Of a stretch of 64,000 bases of DNA, positions 32,343 through 40,787 are shown in pieces. Position numbers and translations under genes: made by a program. The DNA is from a bacterium (lineage in GTDB: Bacteria > Planctomycetota > UBA1135 > UBA2386): positions 248,001-312,000 of the forward strand of contig JAUILN010000006.1 of NCBI GenBank assembly GCA_030432695.1, in the 5' to 3' direction. The notes under the pieces were generated by a model. It was not told the DNA's origin. It searched no databases and saw only the letters and a program-made list of their open reading frames with translations. The stretch's first letter is position 1, and each line of letters begins with the position of its first letter.

Positions 32343-33080
32343 TCAGACGCCGCCCCTGGTGAACTCCGGCGCGCAATCCGGCTCCGCCAGCCCGAGCTGC
32401 AGCGCCTCCGCCGCGAAGCGCGCGAGGCCCTGGCGCTCCGCGTCGCCGAGCAGGTAGTGGACCTGCGCCTCGTCGGCGCGGCGCGGCAACGCGCGGGCGG
32501 TCTCCCAGGCCCGGTGCAGTCGCTCCGCAATGCGCTCCGCATCGACTCCTGGACGGATCAGCCACAGCGCGAACACGAACGGCAGCCCGGTCAGCGCCTG
32601 CCACTCGGCCCCGAGGTCGAGCACCTCGCGGTCGCCGGGATCGGCCTCCAGGCCGGGATCGCCGATCAGCAGCACCAGGTCGTGCGGCAATGCCGCCGGC
32701 TCGCGGGTCGGCTCGATGCGCTCCAGCACGCAGTCGGGGCTGGTCGGGATGCGCTTCGCCAGCAGGATCCGCAGTAGCGCCACCGAGGTCTCGCTGGAGG
32801 TGTCGAGTCCCACGCTGCGCACCGTGGCCACGCCCGGGCGATGGAAGGCCCGCACGCTGCCTACCGGGCCTTCGCAGCAGATCCCGAGACCGTGCACCGC
32901 GCGGTAGCCCGGGCGGCGGAAGCCCTCGATCGACGAGACCAGCGCGGCGTCGATCCGACCTTCCCGCAGCTCGGTGACGAGGCGCGAGGGCACAGTGCGG
33001 CTCAGCTCGACCTCGGGATCGCCGGCGAGCCCGACCAGCAGCCTGGCGCCGACTCCGTAGGGCACTCCGCCGATCCGCAT
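32343..33080 (-). CDS. mqnA: Chorismate dehydratase MqnA (futalosine menaquinone pathway)
   Basis: A 245-residue protein of the MqnA/MqnD periplasmic-binding-protein-like fold. MqnA dehydrates chorismate to 3-enolpyruvylbenzoate, the first step of the futalosine route to menaquinone. Visible family features: the RIGGVPYG start, ELREGRIDAALVSSIEGFR, the GLGICCEGPVGSV segment, LDTSSETSVALLRILLA, and LGAEWQALTGLPFVFALW. MqnA is preferred over MqnD on these segments. ATG 33080 is set by the conserved N-terminal strand; a longer open frame to 33662 runs antisense through the thioredoxin-like gene and is a shadow. Other mqn genes are not in the window. It implies menaquinone-based respiration. Confidence 0.85.
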   Translation of the reverse strand: MRIGGVPYGVGARLLVGLAGDPEVELSRTVPSRLVTELREGRIDAALVSSIEGFRRPGYRAVHGLGICCEGPVGSVRAFHRPGVATVRSVGLDTSSETSVALLRILLAKRIPTSPDCVLERIEPTREPAALPHDLVLLIGDPGLEADPGDREVLDLGAEWQALTGLPFVFALWLIRPGVDAERIAERLHRAWETARALPRRADEAQVHYLLGDAERQGLARFAAEALQLGLAEPDCAPEFTRGGV

Positions 33081-33134
33081 CCTTACACTGTGGGGGTCCA
33101 AGTCCGCCGCAAGGTAGTCCAGGAGCCGTCCACG

Positions 33135-33716
33135 ATGAACGCCCCGTCCGATCCTCGCCCTGCCGGCCGCGTGCCGCGCGGGGTCGTCCTGCTGGCGACC
33201 GTCGGCCTGCTCTGGGGTGGCTGGCAGGGCGTGAAGGCATTGATCCGGGCCTGGGTCGACACCGAGATCGAAGGGACCGTCGGGCGAGCCGTCGAATTCG
33301 AACTCCCCGACCTGGATGGGCGCGTGTGGCGCAGCGCCGAGCTGCGGGGGCGCCGCCTGGTCCTGAACTTCTTCCGCTCGCAGTGCGTCGGTTGCGTTGC
33401 CGAGCGCGATGCGGTGAAGGCGCTGGCGGCCGAGGTCGATCCCGAACGGGTGGTCGTGTTGGGCGTGCTGCTCGACCGCGTGCAGGGCTACACCGAGGAG
33501 CAGTCTGCGCGGACCCTGGAGGTCATGGGCTACGAGCACCCGGTGCTGATCGCCGACACGTCGTTCGTCGACTCCTTCCACGGCGCCGGCTGGGCGCACG
33601 TGACGCCCGTCACCTACGTGCTCGGGTCGGACGGCACCGTGGAGACGTCGCTGCGCGGTCACCAGACGCTCGAGGCGCTGCGGCGCGCGGCGGCGGGGAC
33701 GACCGGGAGGGACTGA
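33135..33716 (+). CDS. Membrane-anchored thioredoxin-like (TlpA/AhpC-TSA) protein
   Basis: A 193-residue protein with one N-terminal TM anchor (GVVLLATVGLLWGGWQGV, about residues 17-34) and a thioredoxin-fold domain of the redoxin/AhpC-TSA group facing the periplasm. The redox motif is CVGC in FFRSQCVGCVAERD; the cis-Pro segment is VTPVTYVLGSDG. It would serve as a thiol-disulfide reductase or peroxidase, perhaps in cytochrome c maturation or oxidative stress defence; which one cannot be told. ATG 33135 has an AGGAG Shine-Dalgarno 9 bases upstream. It is divergent from mqnA and nearly abuts (6 bases) the channel gene on the other strand. Confidence 0.82.
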   Translation: MNAPSDPRPAGRVPRGVVLLATVGLLWGGWQGVKALIRAWVDTEIEGTVGRAVEFELPDLDGRVWRSAELRGRRLVLNFFRSQCVGCVAERDAVKALAAEVDPERVVVLGVLLDRVQGYTEEQSARTLEVMGYEHPVLIADTSFVDSFHGAGWAHVTPVTYVLGSDGTVETSLRGHQTLEALRRAAAGTTGRD

Positions 33717-33722
33717 TCGCGA

Positions 33723-34430
33723 TCAGTCGCGAGGCTCGTCGGCCGGCCCGGACGGCCCCATCGATGCCGCCATGTGCAGACCGACCAGTCGTGCGACCAC
33801 GATCGCCAGGTAGGCCTGGCCGGCCATCGCCTCGCTGTTGGCGAGTGCGTCGGCCCGGGCAGTCGCGGGTGCGATGTTGCCGTAGCCGAGCGTGGTGAGG
33901 GTCGTGAAGCTGAAGCCGAACAGGCGGGCGAAGACCGTCTCGGGTTCGGGATCCGGGCCGTCGAACGGGAAGTCGAACGAACCAGGCTCGAGAAACTCGA
34001 GCACCGAGAACGCCAGTGCCCAAGCCGTGCCGAGCACCAGGTAGGTGGTGGCGGCCGCGAGGATCGTGTCCGGACTCACCCCGCGCGTCGGCCGCAGCAG
34101 GATCTTCACCATCTGCAGGCCGACCATTGCGAAGAACACCAGCAGCAGGAGCAGGCTGATCGCGCCGGCCTGCGCCGCGTCGGAGGTCAGAGGCACGAGC
34201 AGGCTCGCGAGGGCTGCGCCAGCGGCCGTGGTCAGCAGGATCCAGTCGCGGCGGGTCCGTGCCGAGCACAGGACCCCGGTGACGAGTGCGACGATGAGGG
34301 ACAGGCGGATCGGGTCGATCCCCAGGATCCGTTCGCCCAGGAACGGGCGGACGATGGTCAGCGCGAACAGGCTCAGGAACAGCGCGACCTGGCGCAGACT
34401 GGGGCGGGTGGGCTCGGAGGGCGCGGGCAT
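33723..34430 (-). CDS. Ion channel protein, K+ channel-like
   Basis: A 235-residue membrane protein with about six hydrophobic helices. Near residue 185 the pore segment reads FSFTTLTTLGYGNIAP, the selectivity-filter signature of the two-TM potassium channel pore (TxGYGx), with Asn where Asp is usual. The helix before it (YLVLGTAWALAFSVLEFL) and after it (AYLAIVVARLVGLHM) form the pore unit; the N-terminal four helices are not a canonical charged voltage sensor. There is no cytoplasmic RCK/TrkA domain. The start is taken as ATG 34430 (MPAPSEPTRPSLRQ); a longer frame to 34535 has no better signal. Confidence 0.78.
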   Translation of the reverse strand: MPAPSEPTRPSLRQVALFLSLFALTIVRPFLGERILGIDPIRLSLIVALVTGVLCSARTRRDWILLTTAAGAALASLLVPLTSDAAQAGAISLLLLLVFFAMVGLQMVKILLRPTRGVSPDTILAAATTYLVLGTAWALAFSVLEFLEPGSFDFPFDGPDPEPETVFARLFGFSFTTLTTLGYGNIAPATARADALANSEAMAGQAYLAIVVARLVGLHMAASMGPSGPADEPRD

Positions 34431-34542
34431 GGGCAGGCTGCGGGCGCGGGTGGTCCCGGATCGAGAGCGGTCGGGCAGGGCGTCCCCGGCGCGGCGGTTC
34501 GGAGCCAACGCCCCGGGGGCGCCCAGAGCCCACACTCCCGAG

Positions 34543-34548
34543 TAGAAT
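34543..34548 (+). promoter_or_regulatory. Candidate -10 element with leaderless GTG start
   Basis: TAGAAT is followed by exactly 7 bases and then the in-frame GTG at 34556. The upstream ATG at 34547 overlaps the hexamer itself, so if this promoter is used translation should begin at the GTG. No -35 match is seen. Confidence 0.4.
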
Positions 34549-34555
34549 GCCGCAC

Positions 34556-37500
34556 GTGTCGACCTGCCACGAGCTTCCGTTGCTGCGGCCTCCGGTGGAC
34601 CGGACGCCGTGGATCCTCTGGACCGCGTTCGCGATCCTCCTGCTGTCGCTCGGTGGCTGTGGCGCCGGAGTGATCGCCGGCGGCATCGCCGGGGGGCAGG
34701 ACGACGGCAACCGCACCGACGCGAACTCGATCACGGTGTCCCCTGGGACCGGGCCGGTGTCGTTCCTGTCCACGGACTTCGTGTTGCGCAGCGTGCTCCT
34801 GCGCGGACCGCGGGTCGCGCGCGACTACGACTTCACGGTACGTCTCGAGCTGCCGGTCGGTGGCGGCGTGCTGTCCGTGGAGCAGTCGGTGGTGCGTCAG
34901 GAGCGCGGTGGGGGCGGGGTGGACATCCAGTTCCGGATGGACGTCGAACCGCTGCAGCCGCTGGTTGGCGATCCGCTCACGACGCGGCTCGAGACGACGC
35001 TGGTCGTCTTCGGTCAGCTTGCGGGCGGCGAGCCGGAGAGGTTGTTCGAGACCAGCTTCCCGTTGACGCCTACGCCCGAACTGCATGTGACGAATCCTGC
35101 GGCGGACGACGAGGTGCCGGTGCTCTCGGTCGATGGCGAGGAGCTCAGGCTCCGGGTCGTCGGCCTGCTCGACGACGAGCCGTTGAACTACGAGGTCGAG
35201 GTCGTCCTGCCGAATCCGCGCCCGAACGGTGGGGTCGATGACGCGATCCGCCTGCGTGCGGACATCGGGTCCATCACGGCCGGTCCGGGTGCCGACGAGT
35301 TCGAGTTGGTCTGCCAGGCGCCGCAGGTGGCCTTTCCGGCGCGCGCCGCGGTGCGCGTGCTGCACGTGGTCGCGGGTCCCAGCAGCTTCGAGTTCATCGC
35401 CTACCGCCCCGAACTCGGCACCGCCGTGCCACGCCGGGCGCCGGTGGACGGTGGCGCCGTGGTCAACGTCAACGGCCGTGGCCTGGTCCCGTACGACTTC
35501 AATTCGGTCCCCGTGCCGCTGCTCTTCGATGCGGTGACGCTGCGGATCTCGAAGGGTGGTCGCAGCACGACCTTGACCTCCTCGGCGCTGCTGCGCTCGC
35601 TGTCGTCGCTGAACAGTCTGGTGTTCGACGTGCCGCCGTCCCCCGACGGCAGGCCCGGCCCGGCCACCGTGGAGGTTTCGCTGCGGCTGCCCGAACTCGA
35701 TCGCGGGCAGGTCGTGGTAGCGCAGCGCGAGGCCGTCCTCGCCTACGCCGCGGCCGAGCCGGACTTCGAGCCGCGGGGCGTGACGCAGCCGATCGACGCG
35801 GTCGCGACGGCGGTGGGGCGCTTCCGCGGCGATCCCTCGAAGCCGGGTGGTGTCGACCTGGTGATGCTGCGCGCGGACCCGATCGGTGTGCCGTTCCTGC
35901 AGGTCTTCGAGGGGCGGGAGACCGGTTCGTTCACCCGCATCGGCGCAGAACTCCAGGCGGCCGACCGCGGCAGTCAGAACCAACGGCAGCCGGTCGACAT
36001 GGTGGTCGGTTCGTTCCGTGGGGACGCGCTGGACGACATCCTCGTCGTAGTCCAGGGGGCGACCGTCGCCAGTCATCCGTTGGTGATCGGTCGGTCCAAT
36101 CCTGCGGCCCCCCTGGCGCGCAGCGGCGTGGCGTTCTCGTCCTCGGCCCTTCCCCAGTTCGGTCTGGTGCGTCGCGGCGATCCGGACGGCAACGACGACG
36201 TCGCGTTGTTCGGCCGCAACGATGCCCACCGCAACAGCGTGTTCGCTGGCCACGCCGAGGACGCCTTCTCGGTGCAGCAGATCTGGTCCATCAACGCGAT
36301 CGACCGCGTCGACGCGGCAGCGCTCGGCGAGCCCCGGTCCGACGATGGGCTGGAGCTGATCGCCGCGTCGGGACGCGATGGCGATCAGCTGCTGCGCCTG
36401 CTCTATGGACCCGCATCGGCCGGTTTCCCGACCCGCGTCCACGTCCCGCTGGACGGTTTGACCCGGGCCGCGAGCCGGTCGGTGGTCGGCGTTCACCGCG
36501 TCCGGACCCCCGATGGCCTGCGGATCGTCCTGGTATTCAGCGACGTGGCCGGCCCGTCTGGTCTGGCGGTCTTCGCCGACGACGGCTCCCGGACCTGGGC
36601 CCGGCCGGTGGTCGAGTTCGAGTTCCCGCAACGTATCGCTCCGGCGCTCTCACACGTCGCGGACATCGGCCGCGATGGTGCGGAGGACCTTCTGCTCGCT
36701 GACCAGAACGGCAGCCTGTCGGTGATCGAGTTCGTCGGGGGCGGTGGCGTGCTGCTGCACGAAGCCCTGGCGGAGGGGCTGCAGGTCGTGACGGACCTGG
36801 CCTTCGCGCAGGTCGCGGTCGCGGACGCGGAGCGCGGTCGCGAGCCCACCGACGCGATCCTGGTCAGTCACCGCACCCAGGTCGGCGGGCGCCTCGATGC
36901 CCGGGTCACGACCCTGTTGATGGAATCGGGCTTCCGGGTGACGCAACCGCGGAGCGAGCTGTCGGTTCGCGCGCCGGTCGCCAACGTCTTGCCGGCGGCG
37001 TTGGCACCGGATCGGGCCCCGCAGGCGCCGAGTGATCTGGCGGTCGTGCTGGGCAGCGAGATCGTCCTCCTGTCGAACGACGGCCTGGGACGTTTCGAGG
37101 AGATCGGTGCGACGGCGGTGACGGGATTGTTGGCGGGCACTGTCGCCAGCTTGCCCGACACCGGTGGCGCGGGTCGCAACCGTCTGGTGTTCGCGGCGGA
37201 GGATGGACGTCTCGGCCTGCTCGTGCCCGACGCCTCGATGGTGGCGTGGAGCGATGTGCCGTTGTTCGACGGGGAAGGGACCTTGCTCGATGCCAAGATC
37301 GAAGTCATCGACCTGGATCGCGACGGCTTCGTCGACCTCGTGGGGCTGTTGACCGTGCAGCGTGCCGGGAGCACCGAGTCGCTGCTGGCCTTCTTCCCCG
37401 GCATCGACCCGGTGTCGGCGCCCGGCCCGTTGGCCTTCGACTTCGGCGATCGGTTGGGTCATGCCTTGCTGCCCGGCGCGGCCACCGATTTCGGGCTCGG

Positions 37501-38161
37501 TGACTTCGCGACGCAGGACGGCCTCGGCCGTGCGGAGGCGGCGGTCGCCGTCCCGTCCGGCTCTCAGAGTGGCATCCACTTCTACGTGCTCGACGTCGAG
37601 GCCCGTCCGTACCATTGGCGGAGTGCGGCTCCCGAGATCGAACCGGGGGAACCGCCGCTCCCGCCACTGGCCGGCGCGTTCGGACCGCGTCTCCTGTTGG
37701 CGACCGACCTCGAGGGCGACGGGCTCAGCGACCTGGTGCTGGTCTCCCGGCACCTCGACACCGTTCAGCTGCTGCGTCTGGTGGCGTCGCGCGGCAGCGT
37801 GGTCGAAGTCGATCCCTTCAACTTCACGGTGTCGGCCGAGAGCGTGACCCCCGAGGGGGACCCGGTCGGGATCCATGAAGCCGACATCGACGGCGACGGT
37901 CTCGGCGACGTGATCTTGCAGGTCGACGACACCACGCGAGTCGACGGCCACCGCATCGCGGTGTTCGTGCTGGATGGACTGGGCGGGATCGTCCGCTCGA
38001 GCGTGCTGCCGACCGAGCACGTCGGCGATGGTGGGCGGGCGCTCTGCTCCGCGCTCGCCGACATGAACGGGGATGGTCTACAGGACCTCGTGCTGGGCTG
38101 GGAGGGAGATGGCGGTCAGTTGCCCGACCACGTCCGCCTGCTGTTCGGCACCCATCGATGA
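34556..38161 (+). CDS. Large FG-GAP/VCBS-repeat lipoprotein
   Basis: A 1201-residue exported protein (1204 if ATG 34547 is used). The signal region WILWTAFAILLLSLGGCG ends in a lipobox, so the mature protein should be lipid-anchored. The first 400 residues are beta-rich Ig-like regions (several VEVVLP/VRVLHV strands). The remainder has spaced FG-GAP-like Ca-binding loops such as DIGRDGAEDLLLAD, DLDRDGFVDLVGL, DLEGDGLSDLVLV, DIDGDGLGDVILQ and DMNGDGLQDLVLG, typical of a beta-propeller. It ends at the last repeat and has no copy of the recurrent C-terminal module, in contrast to other secreted proteins here. Likely a surface binding or adhesion protein; ligand unknown. Confidence 0.8.
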   Translation: MSTCHELPLLRPPVDRTPWILWTAFAILLLSLGGCGAGVIAGGIAGGQDDGNRTDANSITVSPGTGPVSFLSTDFVLRSVLLRGPRVARDYDFTVRLELPVGGGVLSVEQSVVRQERGGGGVDIQFRMDVEPLQPLVGDPLTTRLETTLVVFGQLAGGEPERLFETSFPLTPTPELHVTNPAADDEVPVLSVDGEELRLRVVGLLDDEPLNYEVEVVLPNPRPNGGVDDAIRLRADIGSITAGPGADEFELVCQAPQVAFPARAAVRVLHVVAGPSSFEFIAYRPELGTAVPRRAPVDGGAVVNVNGRGLVPYDFNSVPVPLLFDAVTLRISKGGRSTTLTSSALLRSLSSLNSLVFDVPPSPDGRPGPATVEVSLRLPELDRGQVVVAQREAVLAYAAAEPDFEPRGVTQPIDAVATAVGRFRGDPSKPGGVDLVMLRADPIGVPFLQVFEGRETGSFTRIGAELQAADRGSQNQRQPVDMVVGSFRGDALDDILVVVQGATVASHPLVIGRSNPAAPLARSGVAFSSSALPQFGLVRRGDPDGNDDVALFGRNDAHRNSVFAGHAEDAFSVQQIWSINAIDRVDAAALGEPRSDDGLELIAASGRDGDQLLRLLYGPASAGFPTRVHVPLDGLTRAASRSVVGVHRVRTPDGLRIVLVFSDVAGPSGLAVFADDGSRTWARPVVEFEFPQRIAPALSHVADIGRDGAEDLLLADQNGSLSVIEFVGGGGVLLHEALAEGLQVVTDLAFAQVAVADAERGREPTDAILVSHRTQVGGRLDARVTTLLMESGFRVTQPRSELSVRAPVANVLPAALAPDRAPQAPSDLAVVLGSEIVLLSNDGLGRFEEIGATAVTGLLAGTVASLPDTGGAGRNRLVFAAEDGRLGLLVPDASMVAWSDVPLFDGEGTLLDAKIEVIDLDRDGFVDLVGLLTVQRAGSTESLLAFFPGIDPVSAPGPLAFDFGDRLGHALLPGAATDFGLGDFATQDGLGRAEAAVAVPSGSQSGIHFYVLDVEARPYHWRSAAPEIEPGEPPLPPLAGAFGPRLLLATDLEGDGLSDLVLVSRHLDTVQLLRLVASRGSVVEVDPFNFTVSAESVTPEGDPVGIHEADIDGDGLGDVILQVDDTTRVDGHRIAVFVLDGLGGIVRSSVLPTEHVGDGGRALCSALADMNGDGLQDLVLGWEGDGGQLPDHVRLLFGTHR

Positions 38162-38193
38162 GGGTGGCTCCGCGCCGATCTTCCGGACGTGCG

Positions 38194-38222
38194 TTGGCCG
38201 TGGGCGGTCCCGGCAATACCTT
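38194..38222 (+). promoter_or_regulatory. Candidate promoter with leaderless start for the oxidoreductase gene
   Basis: TTGGCC (38194-38199), a 17-base spacer and TACCTT (38217-38222), then 6 bases to the ATG at 38229, which lacks a Shine-Dalgarno. Confidence 0.45.
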
Positions 38223-38228
38223 GCCGGC

Positions 38229-39422
38229 ATGGTGACCTCGCTCCCTCGTTCGAAGACCAAGAAGCAGGCCGCGGGCCCGGCCGCGGCAGCCCGCAAGAAG
38301 CCGACCCTCAACATCGCCATGGTGGGGCACGCGTTCATGGGGCGCGCGCATTCCAACGCCATGCGGCAGGTGAACCACTTCTTCGACCTGCCCTTCGAGG
38401 TGGTGCCGAAGGTAGTGGTCGGCCGCAACCTGGAGCGGGTCGAGGCGGCGCGCGAGCAGTTCGGGTTCGAGGAGGCGTCGGTCGACCTGGATGCCGTGCT
38501 GGCGCGTCAGGACATCGACGTGGTCGACGTCGCGACGCCGAACGACACCCACGGACCGATCTCGATGCAGGCGCTGCGGGCCGACAAGCACGTGATGTGC
38601 GAGAAGCCGCTGGCGATGTCCTTGAAGGAGGCCAAGGCGATGGCCGCGCTGGCCGCCAAGGGCGACCGGAAGGTCGGTCTGTGGCACAACTATCGGCGCA
38701 GCCCGGCCGCCAGTCTGGCGCAACGCATGATCGCGCGGGGCGACATCGGCAAGGTGCGGACGGTGCGGGCGGTGTATCTGCAGGACTGGCTGGCCAGCGC
38801 CGACGCCGGCTGGAGCTGGCGGAACACCAAGGCGGTCTGCGGTTCGGGCGCCCACGGTGATCTCAACGCCCATCTGATCGACATGACGCGGTTCCTCACC
38901 GGGCTCGAGTTCGTCGAGGTCTGTGGCGCGATGGAGACCTTCACCAAGAAGCGCAAGGACGGTGCGGGTAAGAGCCGGCCGGTGGATGTGGACGACGCAT
39001 TGCTGTTCCTGGCGCGCTTCAGCAACGGCGCGCTCGGCAGCTTCGAGGGGACCCGCGTCGCGCCGGGCCGGAAGAACCACAACCGCATCGAGGTGTCGGG
39101 CGAGAAGGGCTCGATCGTGTGGAACCTGGAGCGGATGAACGAACTCGAGGTGTTCACCTACGAGGGCGCCGAGGACGCGCGTGGGTTCCGCACGATCATG
39201 TGCATGGACGGGCCGCACCCCTACGCCGCCAACTGGTGGCCCGATGGCCACATCATCGGCTACGAGCACACCTTCGTGCACACGCTGGCCGACTTCGTCG
39301 CGATGCTGAAGGGGAAGAAGGTCTTCCACCCGAACTTCGACGACGGTGTCGCGGTGCAGGCGGTGCTCGACGCCTCGCTGAAGGCAGCCGAGACCCGTCG
39401 CTGGGTGAAGGTGCCCGGCTGA
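38229..39422 (+). CDS. Gfo/Idh/MocA family NAD(P)-dependent oxidoreductase
   Basis: A 397-residue dehydrogenase acting on a sugar, sugar acid or cyclitol. A Lys/Ala-rich N-terminal extension precedes the Rossmann motif IAMVGHAFMGRAHSN at about residues 30-44, where the first glycine positions vary from classical GxGxxG. Family motifs follow: DVVDVATPNDTH, the catalytic Lys in CEKPLAMS near 124, and the C-terminal alpha/beta domain with GDLNAHLIDMTRFLTG. No Tat signal is obvious. It is followed after 61 bases by a sugar-isomerase-like TIM-barrel gene in the same direction, a pairing commonly seen in planctomycete sugar catabolism; together they could oxidise and isomerise one substrate. Confidence 0.9.
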   Translation: MVTSLPRSKTKKQAAGPAAAARKKPTLNIAMVGHAFMGRAHSNAMRQVNHFFDLPFEVVPKVVVGRNLERVEAAREQFGFEEASVDLDAVLARQDIDVVDVATPNDTHGPISMQALRADKHVMCEKPLAMSLKEAKAMAALAAKGDRKVGLWHNYRRSPAASLAQRMIARGDIGKVRTVRAVYLQDWLASADAGWSWRNTKAVCGSGAHGDLNAHLIDMTRFLTGLEFVEVCGAMETFTKKRKDGAGKSRPVDVDDALLFLARFSNGALGSFEGTRVAPGRKNHNRIEVSGEKGSIVWNLERMNELEVFTYEGAEDARGFRTIMCMDGPHPYAANWWPDGHIIGYEHTFVHTLADFVAMLKGKKVFHPNFDDGVAVQAVLDASLKAAETRRWVKVPG

Positions 39423-39483
39423 ACCTCTTCCTGCAGACTCCCATCACGACCACGAGCACCCGAGAGACCACGAGGACCGACCG

Positions 39484-40530
39484 ATGACGACCAAGGGACC
39501 CGCGATCTTCCTGGCCCAGTTCATGGGCGACGAGGAGCCGTTCAACAGCTTCGACAGCATCTGCCGCTGGGCCAGCGACCTCGGCTACCTCGGCGTGCAG
39601 GTGCCGAGCTGGGACAAGCGCTGCATGGATCTCGACAAGGCTGCCGAGAGCCAGGACTACTGCGACGAGCTGAAGGGCACTGCTGCCGAGCACGGTCTCG
39701 AGATCACCGAGTTGGCGACCCACCTGCAGGGCCAGCTCGTCGCGGTGCATCCGGCCTACGCCGAGCAGTTCAAGGCCTTCGCGCCAGCGGGCTGCGACAC
39801 GCCGAGCGCGATGCAGGAATGGGGCACCGACCAGGTGAAGAAGTGCCTGACTGCCTCGCAGCGCATGGGCCTGAAGGCGATGCCGACCTTCTCGGGCGCG
39901 CTCATGTGGCACACGGTCTACCCGTGGCCGCAGCGGCCGGGCGGTCTGGTCGATGCCGGCTTCACCGAGCTGGCGAAGCGCTGGAAGCCGATCCTCGACC
40001 ACGCCGAGTCGGTGGGCATCGACTGCGCCTACGAGGTCCACCCCGGCGAGGACCTGCACGACGGTGCCAGCTACGAGGCGTTCCTGGCCAAGGTGAACGA
40101 CCACGACCGCGCCAATCTGCTCTACGACCCGAGCCACTTCGTCCTGCAGTGCCTCGACTACCTCGACTACATCGAGCGCTACCACGACCGGATCGTCTGC
40201 TTCCACGTCAAGGACGCCGAGTTCCGCCCAGACGGCCGCGCCGGCGTCTACGGTGGCTACCAGGACTGGCAGAACCGCGCCGGTCGCTTCCGTAGCCTCG
40301 GCGACGGCGAGGTCGACTTCGGCGCGATCTTCACGCTGCTGAACAAGTACCACTACGACGGCTGGGCCGTCCTCGAGTGGGAGTGCGCGTTCAAGGACTC
40401 GCAGCAGGGTGCGGAGGAAGGCGCGCCGTTCATCCAGGCCCACCTGATCACCCCGCCCGCCAAGGCCTTCGACGACTTCGCCGGCGGCGACGTCGATCAG
40501 GAGGCGATCCGCAAGGTCCTCGGCCAGTGA
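39484..40530 (+). CDS. Sugar phosphate isomerase/epimerase (xylose isomerase-like TIM barrel)
   Basis: A 348-residue AP endonuclease-2/xylose-isomerase-like TIM barrel. The metal-binding residues are visible in order: Glu in YEVHPGEDLH, Asp/His in LLYDPSHFVLQ, His/Asp in CFHVKDAEF and Glu in AVLEWEC. The N-terminal barrel strand GYLGVQVPSWD and helix match the family. It probably isomerises or epimerises a ketose or inosose produced by the neighbouring Gfo/Idh/MocA dehydrogenase. ATG 39484 has a GAGGA Shine-Dalgarno. Exact substrate unknown. The 257-base gap that follows holds only weak short hairpins. Confidence 0.88.
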   Translation: MTTKGPAIFLAQFMGDEEPFNSFDSICRWASDLGYLGVQVPSWDKRCMDLDKAAESQDYCDELKGTAAEHGLEITELATHLQGQLVAVHPAYAEQFKAFAPAGCDTPSAMQEWGTDQVKKCLTASQRMGLKAMPTFSGALMWHTVYPWPQRPGGLVDAGFTELAKRWKPILDHAESVGIDCAYEVHPGEDLHDGASYEAFLAKVNDHDRANLLYDPSHFVLQCLDYLDYIERYHDRIVCFHVKDAEFRPDGRAGVYGGYQDWQNRAGRFRSLGDGEVDFGAIFTLLNKYHYDGWAVLEWECAFKDSQQGAEEGAPFIQAHLITPPAKAFDDFAGGDVDQEAIRKVLGQ

Positions 40531-40787
40531 CGGCGGCTGGCGTGCCAGGCGCGCGGTCTTCGTAGCTGTCCGGCAGGCGTCATCGTTCGACCTGCTGCTG
40601 CCGACCCGGCCCGTCCTGCGTTTGACCAGGCGCGCTCGGTGGAGTCGCAGCTCGATCGATGCGTGATTCGCCCGAGTCGGGAAGATCCGGGAGTTCGTGT
40701 CGTGGCAACCCCAGGCCCGTTGCGACCCGATGGGGGCCGATTCCGTTCGGCATGGGGGTGGGGTGTCGATCGCCCGGGCTGACTACG

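Noticed and set aside
34556..38161. A copy of the recurrent C-terminal module in the large FG-GAP lipoprotein
   Set aside because: The protein ends at an FG-GAP repeat (DMNGDGLQDLVLG) without the GC opening or the final strands.
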